Of a DNA stretch of 51,855 bases, positions 16,258 through 25,194 are shown piece by piece; position 1 is the stretch's first letter; every line of letters starts with the position of its first letter. Under the pieces are notes generated by a model. The model made no database searches. It had not been told where the DNA came from and saw only the letters and a list, made by a program, of their open reading frames with translations. The DNA is from Verrucomicrobiaceae bacterium (GTDB taxonomy: Bacteria > Verrucomicrobiota > Verrucomicrobiia > Verrucomicrobiales > Verrucomicrobiaceae). The position numbers and the translations under genes were made by a program. The stretch spans positions 1 to 51,855 of the forward strand of contig JAIXYN010000023.1 of NCBI GenBank assembly GCA_027490195.1, read 5' to 3'.

Positions 16258-16893
16258 ATGAAAACGATCTGGTTCATCCGTCATGCCGAAAGCCTCAGCA
16301 ACGCAGGCTTTCCCACGGACACGCCGCACGCCATCGGGCTGAGCGAGAAGGGCCTCGCGCAAGCCGAGGCGGTGGCCGCGCAGTGGCGGACGGACCCGGA
16401 TCTCATCGTCGTGTCACGCTACTCCCGCACGGCCTACACGGCGGCACCGCTGTGCCAAAAGCATCCGCAGGTGCCGGTGGTCGAGCTTCCAGTCCATGAG
16501 CTGACCTTCCTGGCACCGGGCCGCTACATCGGCACCACAGAGACCACCCGCCGCGAGCCCGCACGCCAGTACTGGGAACGCTGCGATCCCGACTTCTGCG
16601 ATGGCGAAGGCGCAGAAACCTTCCGCCATTTCTGCGAGCGCGTGGATGCTTCCTTAAAAGCGCTGCAAGAGCGCGCGGAACAGCGCATCGCGGTGTTTTG
16701 CCACGCCTACGTCATCAAGGCCATCCTCTGGCGGCAGATGCACCCAGAGGCGGACTTCAATGCGGACTACATGCGCGGCTTCTTCGACTTCCACCTGAAC
16801 TGCGTGGTGCCGAATGTGATGGTGTATCCGTTTGAGTGCGATGGAGACGCGCCTTGGTTGATGAAGACGCCGTTTCAGATCAAGGCAGAGTGA
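16258..16893 (+). CDS. histidine phosphatase (phosphoglycerate-mutase-like)
   Basis: 211-aa member of the histidine phosphatase superfamily. The catalytic RHA motif is at residues 8-10 (IWFIRHAESLSN), a phosphate-pocket arginine lies in VVSRYSRTAYTA, and the second catalytic histidine in IAVFCHAYVIKAIL. Members remove phosphate from sugars, nucleotides or phosphohistidine; the substrate here is not readable. RHA rather than RHG is an ordinary variant. It is a solitary gene with a repeat-filled downstream region. Confidence 0.88.
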   Translation: MKTIWFIRHAESLSNAGFPTDTPHAIGLSEKGLAQAEAVAAQWRTDPDLIVVSRYSRTAYTAAPLCQKHPQVPVVELPVHELTFLAPGRYIGTTETTRREPARQYWERCDPDFCDGEGAETFRHFCERVDASLKALQERAEQRIAVFCHAYVIKAILWRQMHPEADFNADYMRGFFDFHLNCVVPNVMVYPFECDGDAPWLMKTPFQIKAE

Positions 16894-16951
16894 GATCATT
16901 GAGAGGCCGTGAGCCGGCGATGCCGTGGGCCTGAAGTTGGACAGATTGGCT

Positions 16952-17008
16952 GGTGAAAAATGGAGGGTGAAAATGGATCCTTGGCTTCTGTTTCTGGAAT
17001 CTTTTACC
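16952..17008. repeat. degenerate copy of the 75-nt hairpin element
   Basis: Starts GGTGAAAAATGGAGGGTGAA and ends TTCTGGAATCTTTTACC. Base by base it follows the two better hairpins at 17109-17183 and 17273-17347, but the middle is shorter and the arms are eroded. Confidence 0.6.
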
Positions 17009-17057
17009 TAGTGTCAGTGGAGCCCTGAAGAGGCTCTCGCCGTTTCAGATCACGATG

Positions 17058-17385
17058 GAGATGGAATGAGGGATGGTCCTGCCGTTATCATGGCCGCAGA
17101 ATTTGAAAGGCAAAAAAATGAGGGGCAGAAATATTTTCCCGAACCTCTGACTCTGAAATTTTTCTGCCCTGAATCTTTTTGCCATGACTGCTGGGAAGGT
17201 TCTCCATGCCGCAGCTCCTTTGAGATGGAATGAGGGATGGTGCTGCCGTCATCATGGCCGCAGAATTTGAAAGGCAGAAAAATGAGGGGCAGAAATATTT
17301 TCCCGAACCTCTGACTCTGACATTTTTCTGTCCTGAATCTTTTTGCCATGACTGCTGGGAAGGTTCTCCATGCCGCAGCTCCTGC
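17058..17385. repeat. 164-bp direct repeat x2, each carrying a long hairpin
   Basis: Units 17058-17221 and 17222-17385 are nearly identical (a few substitutions). Each contains an imperfect inverted repeat of about 28 bp per arm (17109-17183 and 17273-17347) with ends GGCA(A/G)AAAA and CTTTTTGCC. Open frames across it on the minus strand are translations of the repeat and not genes. It is a MITE- or REP-like intergenic element by structure. Confidence 0.85.
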
Positions 17386-17472
17386 TGAATCTTGCCGGAT
17401 TTGATCATTTTTCGGCCGAACTGAATCCGCTCATTCACGCAAGCACCTGCCTGCTGCCTGCGTACTCTCCCC

Positions 17473-18828
17473 ATGCCTGATCTCTCCGCACTCTCTCGCC
17501 GCGAACTGCTCTCCCGCATGGGCGGTGGACTGGGGGCGCTGGGGCTGGCTTCCACACTGCATGGCGCGCCGCGCACGAACTTCGTGCCGAAGGCGAAGCG
17601 GGTGATCCAGCTCTTCATGAACGGCGGGCCGTTTGGGCCGGACTTCTTTGACCCGAAGCCGGGGCTGACGAAGTATGCAGGACAAAAGCCGGAAGGCGCA
17701 GACCTGCGCACCGAGCGGCCCACGGGCGGGCTGTTGGCTTCGCCCTATGCGTATTCCAAGCACGGGCAGAGCGGTCTCGAAATCAGCGAACTGCTGCCCA
17801 ATCTGGCGCAGCATGCGGATGAACTGTGCGTGCTGCGCTCATGCCACACGGACAATCCGAATCACGGCCCCGCGCTGCTGCTCATGAACAACGGCACGAT
17901 GACCGAGCGCGTGCCCAGCATGGGCTCGTGGCTGAGCTACGGCCTGGGCAATGAGAACGCGAACCTGCCTTCCTTCGTGGTGCTGTGCCCCGGCAAGCCA
18001 GTGCGATTTTCAGTCCTGTGGACCAGCGCGTTTCTGCCAGCGCAGCATCAGGGCGTGTACATCAATCACTCCAACCTGGAGCCGCAAAAGATGATCCCAT
18101 GGCTGACGAATGAGAAGCTGGCCAAGGCAGACCAGCGCAAGCAGATCGATCTGATGCAGGCGCTGAATGCGGAGCATCTGGCGGCGCGCGGCGGTGCGGA
18201 TGTGGCGCTCAATGGTCGCATCCAGTCGATGGAAACGGCCTTCCGCATGCAGTCCGCCGCGACCGATGCCTTTGATGTGAATCTGGAGCCACCGAAGGTG
18301 CGCGAGCTCTACGGCAAAAGCCATTTCTCCAACGGCTGCCTCATGGCGCGGCGACTGGTAGAACGTGGTGTGCGCTACGTGCAGCTCTACTACGGCAACG
18401 GCCAGCCCTGGGACACGCACTCGAAGCACGATGAACAGACGCGCAAGCTTGGCGCAGACATCGACCGCCCCATCGCGGCGCTGATCGGTGACCTCAAACA
18501 GCGCGGCATGCTGGAAGACACGCTCATCATCTGGGGCGGCGAGTTTGGCCGCACCCCGGTGAGTGAGAACGGCAGCGGGCGCGATCACAATCCGCATGGC
18601 TTCTCCATGTTCTTCGCTGGTGGCGGAGTGCGCGGCGGCACCTCCTACGGCGAGAGCGATGAGTTTGGCTTCAAAGCGGCAGTGGACAAGATGCACGTGC
18701 ATGACGTGCATGCGACGATCCTCCACCTACTCGGCATGGACCACGAGCGGCTGACCTATCGCTATGCCGGCCGTGATTACCGCCTCACAGATGTCCACGG
18801 GCGCGTGCCGCAGGCGATCGTGGGGTGA
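17473..18828 (+). CDS. DUF1501 protein with Tat signal
   Basis: 451-aa member of the DUF1501 family (alkaline-phosphatase/sulfatase-like fold), abundant in Planctomycetes and Verrucomicrobia and exported by Tat. The N-terminus SRRELLSRMGGGLGALGLAS is a twin-arginine signal. Family motifs are FMNGGPFGPDFFDPKP, SCHTDNPNHGPALLLMNNG, TLIIWGGEFGRTP and GRDHNPHGFSMFFAGGGVRGG; these hold the metal-like Asp/His positions. DUF1501 genes usually sit beside a DUF1553/DUF1549 cytochrome-like partner, but none is adjacent here. Biochemical function is not established. Confidence 0.93.
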   Translation: MPDLSALSRRELLSRMGGGLGALGLASTLHGAPRTNFVPKAKRVIQLFMNGGPFGPDFFDPKPGLTKYAGQKPEGADLRTERPTGGLLASPYAYSKHGQSGLEISELLPNLAQHADELCVLRSCHTDNPNHGPALLLMNNGTMTERVPSMGSWLSYGLGNENANLPSFVVLCPGKPVRFSVLWTSAFLPAQHQGVYINHSNLEPQKMIPWLTNEKLAKADQRKQIDLMQALNAEHLAARGGADVALNGRIQSMETAFRMQSAATDAFDVNLEPPKVRELYGKSHFSNGCLMARRLVERGVRYVQLYYGNGQPWDTHSKHDEQTRKLGADIDRPIAALIGDLKQRGMLEDTLIIWGGEFGRTPVSENGSGRDHNPHGFSMFFAGGGVRGGTSYGESDEFGFKAAVDKMHVHDVHATILHLLGMDHERLTYRYAGRDYRLTDVHGRVPQAIVG

Positions 18829-19380
18829 TTGGATTTGGACTGCGGCTGAGCAACCCTGAAAGGGTGAAGCTGCCGCTTTCGCGCGTCTCGTGGTGGGCGT
18901 GAGTTACACCCAGGACAGTTGAAAATGTGTCTGAAGGAAGAGGCCTGTTTTCCAAGCAGAGCATCAGGCCCGGCGCTTCATGCTGGGATGTAGGATGGAC
19001 GTGGCGACAGCCCGTCCGTCCATGAGCGTGAGGCAAACGCCTTGAGCCTGCGAGCGTTCGGGCAGCCTTGAGCGCACCGTGGGTACTGGGGCGTGCGAAG
19101 GTCCTCGCAGTCGGGCGGTTTGGCGGAGTGGGCGCTGGAGCATGGGCGGTGCTCGACGCCAAACACGACCGACCTACGTTCCAGAAAGCACGCATGTCCT
19201 CTCAGCGAACAGACCATTTTTCAATTGAGCATGGTATTATGCAGCCTTAGAGAAACCAGCGGCCTCCCGCATTCGAGCGTTTCGTGTTACTCGAGAGCCA
19301 CCGAGTCCGTCGAAAGCGGTAGCTGCGTTCGTTCCTCACTGCGCGACCGCAGTCCAAATGGGAGCTTTCGCCTGCTCACA
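18829..19380. other. 552-bp intergenic region without a credible gene
   Basis: Open frames here are short and compositionally odd. The segment around 19000-19180 (GATGTAGGATGGACGTGGCG onward) and 19310-19370 look like decayed repeat DNA, because they read open in several frames with arginine-rich, non-globular translations. I see no tRNA, terminator with a T-tail or clear promoter. Confidence 0.5.
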
Positions 19381-20244
19381 TCACGCCTTGCTCTTATCCG
19401 TCTTGTAGCGCTTCCAGAAAGACGGCTTGGCGGGGATGGCGCGGCGGATTTCCACGGTCGGTTTCTTAACGGTCGTCGGAGGTGGCGCTGACTTGGGTTT
19501 GTCGGCTGGCTTCTCAGGCTTTTCAGTCGGCGCAGGGGCCGGCGTGGCAGGCGGTGCATCCGCAGGGCCGTAGAGCTCGCGCGTTTTCTGGTGCATCATT
19601 TCGGCCTCGGCGGCACGCTGCATGGAGTCGCGGATGCTGGAAGGGACGGCGCTCTCGGTCAGAGGCGGAAGCAGGGGGTTCGGTCCGGCGGCCCAGCTCC
19701 CGAGCGTGGGCATCATCGAGGCGATTTCGGTCTGGTTGTTCACCTTATGCAGGCCGATGACGCGCAGAGAGGTGCCGAAGAGGTAGAAAATGGTGCTCTC
19801 GTCCAGACCTTCGACCATGCTGCCGCCGCGCTGCAGGATGGGGCTGCCGCGCAGGATGATTTCACCGTTGGTGATGAAGGCTTCCTGGCACAGGGCCTTG
19901 GCAGACTCGTTGAAATTCATTTCGATGAACACCTTGCCGCGGGCGCGTGCTTTCAGCGGCTTGCCATCGGCGGAGTACTTGAAGACCTGGATCGAGTCTG
20001 CGGCGATCTTGATGTACGGCGGGAACTCAAGCTGCTGCGTGGAAATGCTCTTGGCCTCCATGAAGCTCATGCTGAGCAGGAAGCTCAAATCCGTGGGAGA
20101 CTTCACCTGGGTGATGTCTTTCGCTGCGGCTGGGGCTTTGGTGGCCGTGGCTGCGGTGTTGAGGCTTGAGCAGCCGGTCCACAGCAAAGCTGTCGCGAGC
20201 AGGGCGATGGCGGAGCGCGGGTTGAACTGAGAGAGGGTGTTCAT
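19381..20244 (-). CDS. lipoprotein of unknown function
   Basis: 287 aa. The N-terminus MNTLSQFNPRSAIALLATALLWTGCSS is a lipoprotein signal with lipobox WTGC. The middle has strand-like stretches including AADSIQVFKYSADGKPLKARARGKVFIEMNF and ITNGEIILRGSPILQRGGS, suggesting an all-beta domain, perhaps LptA/OstA-like. The C-terminal third is proline- and lysine-rich (PATPAPAPTEKPEKP) and likely disordered or periplasm-spanning. I chose the second ATG because it directly precedes the signal. No named family recognised. Confidence 0.75.
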   Translation of the reverse strand: MNTLSQFNPRSAIALLATALLWTGCSSLNTAATATKAPAAAKDITQVKSPTDLSFLLSMSFMEAKSISTQQLEFPPYIKIAADSIQVFKYSADGKPLKARARGKVFIEMNFNESAKALCQEAFITNGEIILRGSPILQRGGSMVEGLDESTIFYLFGTSLRVIGLHKVNNQTEIASMMPTLGSWAAGPNPLLPPLTESAVPSSIRDSMQRAAEAEMMHQKTRELYGPADAPPATPAPAPTEKPEKPADKPKSAPPPTTVKKPTVEIRRAIPAKPSFWKRYKTDKSKA

Positions 20245-20293
20245 CTGCAAGGCTTAGATACACCCAAAGGTGATTTTGCTCATCTTGAATTTA

Positions 20294-20830
20294 CTAGAAT
20301 GCGCCGCCGGAGGGCTGGGCGGGCGGTTTCAGGCGCTCGTAGGTGGCAAAACTCAGCGCCTGGGCGTGGGTGGTGTCGGCTGGAAAGTCCTGCCGGGAGG
20401 TCTGCTGCCATTCGGCGGGATCGACCGTGGGGAAGGGGACGCCGCTGCCGAGTGTGGAGTCCACATGGGTCAAAATCAGCCGGTCAGCGTAGGGCATGGC
20501 AGCGGCGTAGGCCCCACCGCCCCCGCAGACAAACAGCTCCCCGGCACCCCCTGCGGCGGCGGCTTGGAGGGCTGCGGCCACGCTGGACACGGCTTCACCC
20601 ACCGTGGGAATGAAGGCCGGATCTCGCGTCAGCACCAGGGGGTGGTGGTCTATAAACCAGCCGATCATTTCCTCATAGGTGCGGCGGCCCAGCAGCAGCC
20701 ACTGGCCGCGTGTGGTGCGGCGGAAGTGCTCTTTATCGCGCGGCAGATTCCACGGCACGCCTTGGCCAGAGGAGATGAAGCCATCCGCAGAAACGACGGC
20801 GATGAGGGTCAGTACCGGGCGTGAACTCAC
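20294..20830 (-). CDS. folA: dihydrofolate reductase
   Basis: 178-aa enzyme reducing dihydrofolate to tetrahydrofolate with NADPH. Signatures are LIAVVSADGFISSGQGVPWNLPRDKEHFRRTT (substrate region), the WLLLGRRTYEEM cofactor motif, FVCGGGGAYAAAMPYADRLILTHV, and a C-terminal FATYERL. GTG start at 20830 directly abuts the TGA of the upstream metallo-beta-lactamase gene, so the two are co-translated. No thyA is adjacent. It is slightly diverged (GVPWNLPRD for the usual LPWHLP), so a related RibD-C-type reductase is a remote alternative. Confidence 0.88.
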   Translation of the reverse strand: MSSRPVLTLIAVVSADGFISSGQGVPWNLPRDKEHFRRTTRGQWLLLGRRTYEEMIGWFIDHHPLVLTRDPAFIPTVGEAVSSVAAALQAAAAGGAGELFVCGGGGAYAAAMPYADRLILTHVDSTLGSGVPFPTVDPAEWQQTSRQDFPADTTHAQALSFATYERLKPPAQPSGGAF

Positions 20831-21808
20831 TCAGTAAATGGCGGATTCACCTTCGCGCAGCAGGCGCACGCGATTTTCCAACTGCCGTTCGATGGCGGCT
20901 TTGACAAGGCGCTCAGCGGGTTCATGCAGGGGCTCGCCGCCGAGCGGGAAGGTGTCATGATGCATGGGGATCATGTTCTGCGCGCCCATCATTTGAAAGG
21001 CGTCCAGAGCTTCTTCAGGATTCATGTGTACCTGACGCCCGCTGGGCGCATCGTAGGCACCGATGGGCATGAGCGCGAGGTCGATGCTGGCGCGTTTGCC
21101 GATCTCCAGAAAGCCGTCAAACATGGCGCTGTCGCCGCAGTGGAAGAGGCAGCGCTCGGGGGATTTGACCAGGTAGCCGCCAAACTGGCGGTGCGTGTCA
21201 TGAATGTTTCGCGCACCCCAGTGGCGTGCTGGGGTGAGGGTGATGCGCAGATCCTGAAAGGTGGCGCTCTGCCAGGTCTTCAATTCCACGATGTGTCCAA
21301 AACCGAGATTTTTGACCACTTTGCCGACGCCTTCGGGGACGATGATGGGCTGCGCGGCGGCGAGCTTGCGCAGGCTGGGCACGTGCAGGTGGTCGTAATG
21401 CGCGTGCGTCACCAGCACGAGATCAATGTGAGGGAGGTCATGCGCCCAGACGCTGGGGTGGCGGACGCGCTTCACCGGGCCGTGCCACAGCGCCCAGTTG
21501 GGGTCGATGGCGATGTTCACGCCGCCGATCTGACAAAAGAAACCGGCATGCCCGAGCCACGTCACGGCGATCTCCTCGGGTGAGGCGACTGGCAGAAGGC
21601 CGAAATCCTGGCCCGGCTGGCGCGGGGCCAGCAGGGTGGGAATGAGCACCTCATTGAGGAACTGAATGTTGCGCTTGCGCCAGCCCTGCGTGGGGAGCAG
21701 TCCGATGCGGTTTCCCTCAGTCTGTGCTTTATTGAGCAGGCCGCGCTTTTTGGGAGGGCTGGAAGGTGAACCAGCCCCGCCGGGTGAGGAAGCGGGATCG
21801 AAAAGCAT
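20831..21808 (-). CDS. metallo-beta-lactamase-fold hydrolase (NAPE-PLD/UlaG-like)
   Basis: 325-aa metal hydrolase. Motifs are TWLGHAGFFCQIGGVNIAIDP, the metal site THAHYDHLHVPSL (HxHxDH), RHWGARNIHDTHRQFGGYLV, LFHCGDSAMFDGFLEIG with the later histidine/aspartate ligands, and IPMHHDTFPLGGEP. The pattern matches the branch containing NAPE-phospholipase D and bacterial outer-membrane-lipid or UlaG-like enzymes. The substrate is unknown. No signal peptide is present. It ends flush against folA. Confidence 0.87.
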   Translation of the reverse strand: MLFDPASSPGGAGSPSSPPKKRGLLNKAQTEGNRIGLLPTQGWRKRNIQFLNEVLIPTLLAPRQPGQDFGLLPVASPEEIAVTWLGHAGFFCQIGGVNIAIDPNWALWHGPVKRVRHPSVWAHDLPHIDLVLVTHAHYDHLHVPSLRKLAAAQPIIVPEGVGKVVKNLGFGHIVELKTWQSATFQDLRITLTPARHWGARNIHDTHRQFGGYLVKSPERCLFHCGDSAMFDGFLEIGKRASIDLALMPIGAYDAPSGRQVHMNPEEALDAFQMMGAQNMIPMHHDTFPLGGEPLHEPAERLVKAAIERQLENRVRLLREGESAIY

Positions 21809-21936
21809 GAGCGGCTGCTTGAATCTATTGATAATAAATAGGTCAGTCCCTCAAATACAAGAATTAAGTGCAGGATGTTGTGGCGGCAGGGGTGACAACC
21901 GCCATACGAACCTCCTCACGCAAGACCTGCGCCAAG

Positions 21937-22794
21937 TCAGCGGCTTTTGACGGTGCCCAGAGCGGTCACCCACTTGCCTTTGGTGACGACTTTCTCGACC
22001 ACAAAACCGGCACGCTTGCCAGCGGCGAGGCAGGGCTTGGCCTGAGATTTCAGAATGCCGGAGAGCATCAGGATGCCACCAGGAGCAACGGACCGCACCA
22101 ACTGCGGGAAAGCGGCCTCCAGCACGTCAAAGAAGATGTTGGCGGCCACGATGTCCCAGGTTTGCTTGGGTTCCCACTTGAGGACATCGACTTTGGTGAA
22201 GCGCACCTTGGGGGTGTTGTTGCGCTCCGCATTTTCCTGCGAGATTTTCACAGCGGCGGGATCGTAGTCGCAACCCCAGACGCGAGTGGCACCGAGTTTA
22301 TCGGCGGCGATGGCGAGGATGCCGCTGCCGCAGCCGAGGTCTGCCATGGTCCACTTCTGGCCGGCGGCCTGGCGTTCTTCAGCGGCATCGACAAGCAGCC
22401 GCAGGACGGTGGCGGTGGTGGCATGATGGCCAGTGCCAAAGGCCATGTCGGCCGGGACGGCAATGATCTCGCGATTGGGAAATTTGGCGCGGGCCTTTTG
22501 GAGATCGGCCTGAGTCTTGGCGGTGCAGATCACAAATTTATCCCGCACCTTCACCGGCGGCGGAGTCTGTGAGGAATGAGCCGCCCAGTTCTGGGTTTTT
22601 AATTTGGAGACCTCGCCGCCGAATTCTTTCTGGATGGCTTTGGCGCGAGACTGAGCCTCGCAATAAACCTCCAGGCGGATCATTTTACGACCGGGAAAAC
22701 TGGTGATGACGAGAGTGGCGTCCGTGCTCTGCGCGAAACGTTCCTCCCAAGTATCAGCCGAACGAGAAGCAGTGAGTTTGGACCAGACAAACAT
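21937..22794 (-). CDS. prmA: ribosomal protein L11 methyltransferase
   Basis: 285-aa SAM-dependent methyltransferase that trimethylates L11. The N-terminal substrate-binding domain covers about 1-105. The catalytic domain follows with AVPADMAFGTGHHATTATVLRLL, the SAM motif MADLGCGSGILAIAADKLG and the NIFFDVL motif (family NPPY/NILA position). ATG 22794 was chosen because upstream codons run into the tRNA-Gly gene. A terminator at 22815-22830 separates it from the tRNA. Confidence 0.9.
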   Translation of the reverse strand: MFVWSKLTASRSADTWEERFAQSTDATLVITSFPGRKMIRLEVYCEAQSRAKAIQKEFGGEVSKLKTQNWAAHSSQTPPPVKVRDKFVICTAKTQADLQKARAKFPNREIIAVPADMAFGTGHHATTATVLRLLVDAAEERQAAGQKWTMADLGCGSGILAIAADKLGATRVWGCDYDPAAVKISQENAERNNTPKVRFTKVDVLKWEPKQTWDIVAANIFFDVLEAAFPQLVRSVAPGGILMLSGILKSQAKPCLAAGKRAGFVVEKVVTKGKWVTALGTVKSR

Positions 22795-22814
22795 GAACAA
22801 TCTTTTGTTAGAAA

Positions 22815-22830
22815 CCTCTCTTGTGAGAGG
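22815..22830 (-). terminator. short terminator after tRNA-Gly
   Basis: CCTCTC/GAGAGG 6-bp stem with a 4-nt loop directly after the encoded CCA end on the minus strand, followed by GGTTTCTAAC. It separates the tRNA from prmA. Confidence 0.5.
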
Positions 22831-22905
22831 TGGAGCGGGTGACGCGATTCGAACGCGCGACATCTTCCTTGGCAAGGAAGTGCTCTACCACTGAGCTACA
22901 CCCGC
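22831..22905 (-). tRNA. tRNA-Gly (GCC anticodon), CCA encoded
   Basis: Minus-strand cloverleaf: acceptor GCGGGTG with CACCCGC, D-arm GCTC/GAGC, anticodon stem CTTCC/GGAAG with loop TTGCCAA (anticodon GCC), and T-arm GCGCG-TTCGAAT-CGCGT. The discriminator T and CCA are encoded at 22834-22831. All four stems pair. No integrase-like sequence or direct repeat suggests that it is used as an att site here. Confidence 0.96.
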
Positions 22906-23001
22906 TTTTGCTTTGGGATCGAGATTCTGGCGCATGACAGAAATCCTGCAAGTGCAAAGTGCATGTGTTGAGAATGTTTTTTTCAAAGCCATGCTGATGG
23001 C

Positions 23002-23850
23002 GTGAATCTTCCTGCACACATTTGGATCAATGGCCGCATTGTCAGCACGGCTGAAGCGCGCATCTCTCCCTTCGATCATGGCTTTCTGGTAGGTGATGGT
23101 GTCTTCGAGACACTCGTAGCACGCCATGGCAAACCCTTCACCCCCACGCGGCACTGGCGGCGGCTGGTGGCTTCATGTCAGGCCATGAACATCCTGCCGC
23201 CTGAGTACGAGGTTTATCTGAACGCCATCCTGGCCACGATGCAGGCCAATGATCTCGCGGATGCCCGAGTCCGCGTCACGCTGACGAGTGGTGATGGCCC
23301 GCTGGGGTCAGATCGCGGTGAGTCACCGGCCACGATGACGGTGGCAACGACAGCGCTCAAGCCCTGGCCGCCCACTGAGACGGCGATGGTGGTGCCATGG
23401 ACGCGCAATGAGCGCAGCGCTCTCGCTGGCATCAAATCCACTTCGTATGCCGACAATGTGCGCGCCCTGGCGCTGGCCCATGAGAGTGGGGCAGGGGAGG
23501 CGATCTTGGCGAACACGCGGGATGAATTGTGCGAAGGCACGGGCACGAACATTTTCATCGTCACTGCAGGTGTGGTGCAAACACCGCCGCTGAGTTCTGG
23601 ATGTCTGGCGGGGGTGACGCGTGCGCTGGTGCTGGAGGCCTGTGCCGCTGCGGGCATTGCCGTGGAAGAAGTCGCGCTGCCCATCGCGGTGCTGCAAACG
23701 TGTGATGAAGCGTTCCTCACTTCCAGCACGCGGGATGTGCATCCGCTGGCGCGCATGGATCAGCGTGCGATGCCCGATGTTGAGGGACCCGTCACGCAGC
23801 GCGTGGCGCAGGCGTTTCGGGACTTTGTGGCAGGTCGGGAGGATCCGTGA
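23002..23850 (+). CDS. class IV PLP aminotransferase (PabC/IlvE/Dat-like)
   Basis: 282-aa fold-type IV PLP enzyme. The N-terminus IWINGRIVSTAEARISPFDHGFLVGDGVFETL is the family hallmark. The catalytic lysine is probably in GIKSTSYADNV near residue 144, followed by EAILANTRDELCEGTGTNIFIV and LSSGCLAGVTRALVLE. Candidates are 4-amino-4-deoxychorismate lyase, branched-chain or D-amino-acid aminotransferase. The neighbours do not decide between them, though folA on the same window would fit a folate role. GTG start; codons before it are not open. Confidence 0.87.
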   Translation: MNLPAHIWINGRIVSTAEARISPFDHGFLVGDGVFETLVARHGKPFTPTRHWRRLVASCQAMNILPPEYEVYLNAILATMQANDLADARVRVTLTSGDGPLGSDRGESPATMTVATTALKPWPPTETAMVVPWTRNERSALAGIKSTSYADNVRALALAHESGAGEAILANTRDELCEGTGTNIFIVTAGVVQTPPLSSGCLAGVTRALVLEACAAAGIAVEEVALPIAVLQTCDEAFLTSSTRDVHPLARMDQRAMPDVEGPVTQRVAQAFRDFVAGREDP

Positions 23851-23914
23851 GCGAAGGAGAGGGATCGTGATGATCCTATTCGCGGTCTGCTGCGGTGGAT
23901 CGGGCGGAGCGGCT

Positions 23915-24095
23915 GAAAAGGGGGAGAACGCCGAGTCAGCAGCCCGCTCTAGAACGAAGGATTCCAGGGACGCGCACAGCGCATCCCTACCACCCAGAGC
24001 ATCGCGTGCTGAGAGGCTGGTAGGGAACCGCTGTGCGGGTCCGTGATTTCGGGTCTATCGCATCGCAGGCGCTCAAAAAGGTGCGCCGTCCTTAT
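23915..24095 (+). repeat. dispersed intergenic repeat, copy A
   Basis: About 180 bp that recur, imperfectly, at 37695-37880 and 37909-38090 in the same orientation. Conserved landmarks are GAACGCCGAGTCAGCAGCCC, GGATTCCAGGGACGCGCAC, an inverted pair CCCTACCA/TGGTAGGG, and AAAAAGGTGCGCCGTCCTT at the end. The translated open frames within it are not genes. Confidence 0.85.
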
Positions 24096-24199
24096 CGTCA
24101 CCGATCAACGGGCGCACAGCACTCACTTATCCCGAGACGGGTCTCTTTTGAAAGTTTGTGATGCGCTGCAGTATAACCCACACGCTATTGATTCCCCCC

Positions 24200-25171
24200 A
24201 TGAATGCCCCTCTGCCGACCTCCCGCCGTCGTTTTCTTCAGCTCGCAGCACTGTCTCCACTGGCCGTGGACTGGGCTTCGGGGGCTTACTCGCCGCTGCC
24301 TGCCTCAGGAAAGGCGCGCTTCACGCCCACGCTGAACGCCTACTCTTTTCTGGAGCAACTCAACGCCAACATGGCGGATCCCTCCCAGGGCATCGACCTC
24401 TTTGGCGTGTGCGACTTCTGCGTGAAGCACGACATCGAGGCCGTGGACCTGACCGGCTACTTTTTTCCCGGCTACCCCAAGGCACCCGCAGACGACTGCA
24501 TCGCGCGCATCAAACGCTACACGCATGACCGTGGCATCACCATCAGCGGCACAGGCGTGAAGAATGACTTTGCCACGGCAGACAAGGCGCTGCGGATGGA
24601 AGGCGTCGCTCTGACCAAGGTGTGGATCGAGGTGGCGGCACGGCTCGGCGCGCCTGTGGTGCGCGTCTTTGCCGGACCCCAGCAGAAGAACCCCAAGGAC
24701 TGGCAGACCGCTGCCGGGGGTGCGCCACGCGAGGACGTGGAGAAGTGGATGGCCGAGTCGCTGCGCGAGTGCGCGGAGCATGGCGAGAAGTACGGCGTCA
24801 TCGTCGCCGTGCAAAACCACGGCGACTTTCTCAGCACCGGCCCGGAGCATGTGAGCCTGCTGAAACGCGTGGACCACGCCTGGTGCGGTGCGCTGGTGGA
24901 CACCGGCAAGTACTTTACCGCCGACCCGTACGCCGACATCGCCATGATGGTGCCGCATGCGGTGAACTGGCAGATCAAGGAGACGCTGGGCAGCAGCCTC
25001 AAATCACCGCCCGCAGATTTCAAAAAGCTCGCCCGAATCATCCACGAGGGCGGCTATCGCGGCTTTGTGCCCATCGAAACCCTAGCCATGGGCCGCAAAG
25101 CCTACGACCCCGCTGCCGAAGTCGTGAAGGTCCTCAAGGCCATGCGCGAGGCCATTGCGGAATTGAAGTGA
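24200..25171 (+). CDS. Tat-exported sugar phosphate isomerase/epimerase-like TIM barrel
   Basis: 323 aa. The N-terminus TSRRRFLQLAALSPLAV is a twin-arginine signal. The rest is an AP-endonuclease-2/xylose-isomerase-like TIM barrel: NAYSFLEQL, CVKHDIEAVDLTGYFFPGYP, VWIEVAARLGAPVVRVFAG, VIVAVQNHGDFLSTG, ALVDTGKYFTADPYADI and IKETLG, where the E/D/H residues make the metal site. Exported family members are common in Planctomycetes and Verrucomicrobia and are thought to act on sugars, with no fixed substrate. ATG 24200 was chosen over 24158 because it directly precedes the signal. Confidence 0.88.
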   Translation: MNAPLPTSRRRFLQLAALSPLAVDWASGAYSPLPASGKARFTPTLNAYSFLEQLNANMADPSQGIDLFGVCDFCVKHDIEAVDLTGYFFPGYPKAPADDCIARIKRYTHDRGITISGTGVKNDFATADKALRMEGVALTKVWIEVAARLGAPVVRVFAGPQQKNPKDWQTAAGGAPREDVEKWMAESLRECAEHGEKYGVIVAVQNHGDFLSTGPEHVSLLKRVDHAWCGALVDTGKYFTADPYADIAMMVPHAVNWQIKETLGSSLKSPPADFKKLARIIHEGGYRGFVPIETLAMGRKAYDPAAEVVKVLKAMREAIAELK

Positions 25172-25194
25172 AGGGGTGAGCGAAGATGGCGCTT

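Noticed and set aside
17050..17723. Minus-strand frames with FLPFKFCG- and GKYFCPSFFCLS-type peptides
   Set aside because: They are direct translations of the 164-bp tandem hairpin repeat and repeat themselves within one frame.
18829..19380. Search for a decayed gene or small RNA in the intergenic stretch
   Set aside because: I saw only low-quality frames open in several phases, with no stem of note; nothing worth naming.
22831..22905. tRNA-Gly as the integration site of the plasmid-like module
   Set aside because: It is over 6 kb from the module with ordinary chromosomal genes between, and no duplicated tRNA 3' end is visible at the module's edges.
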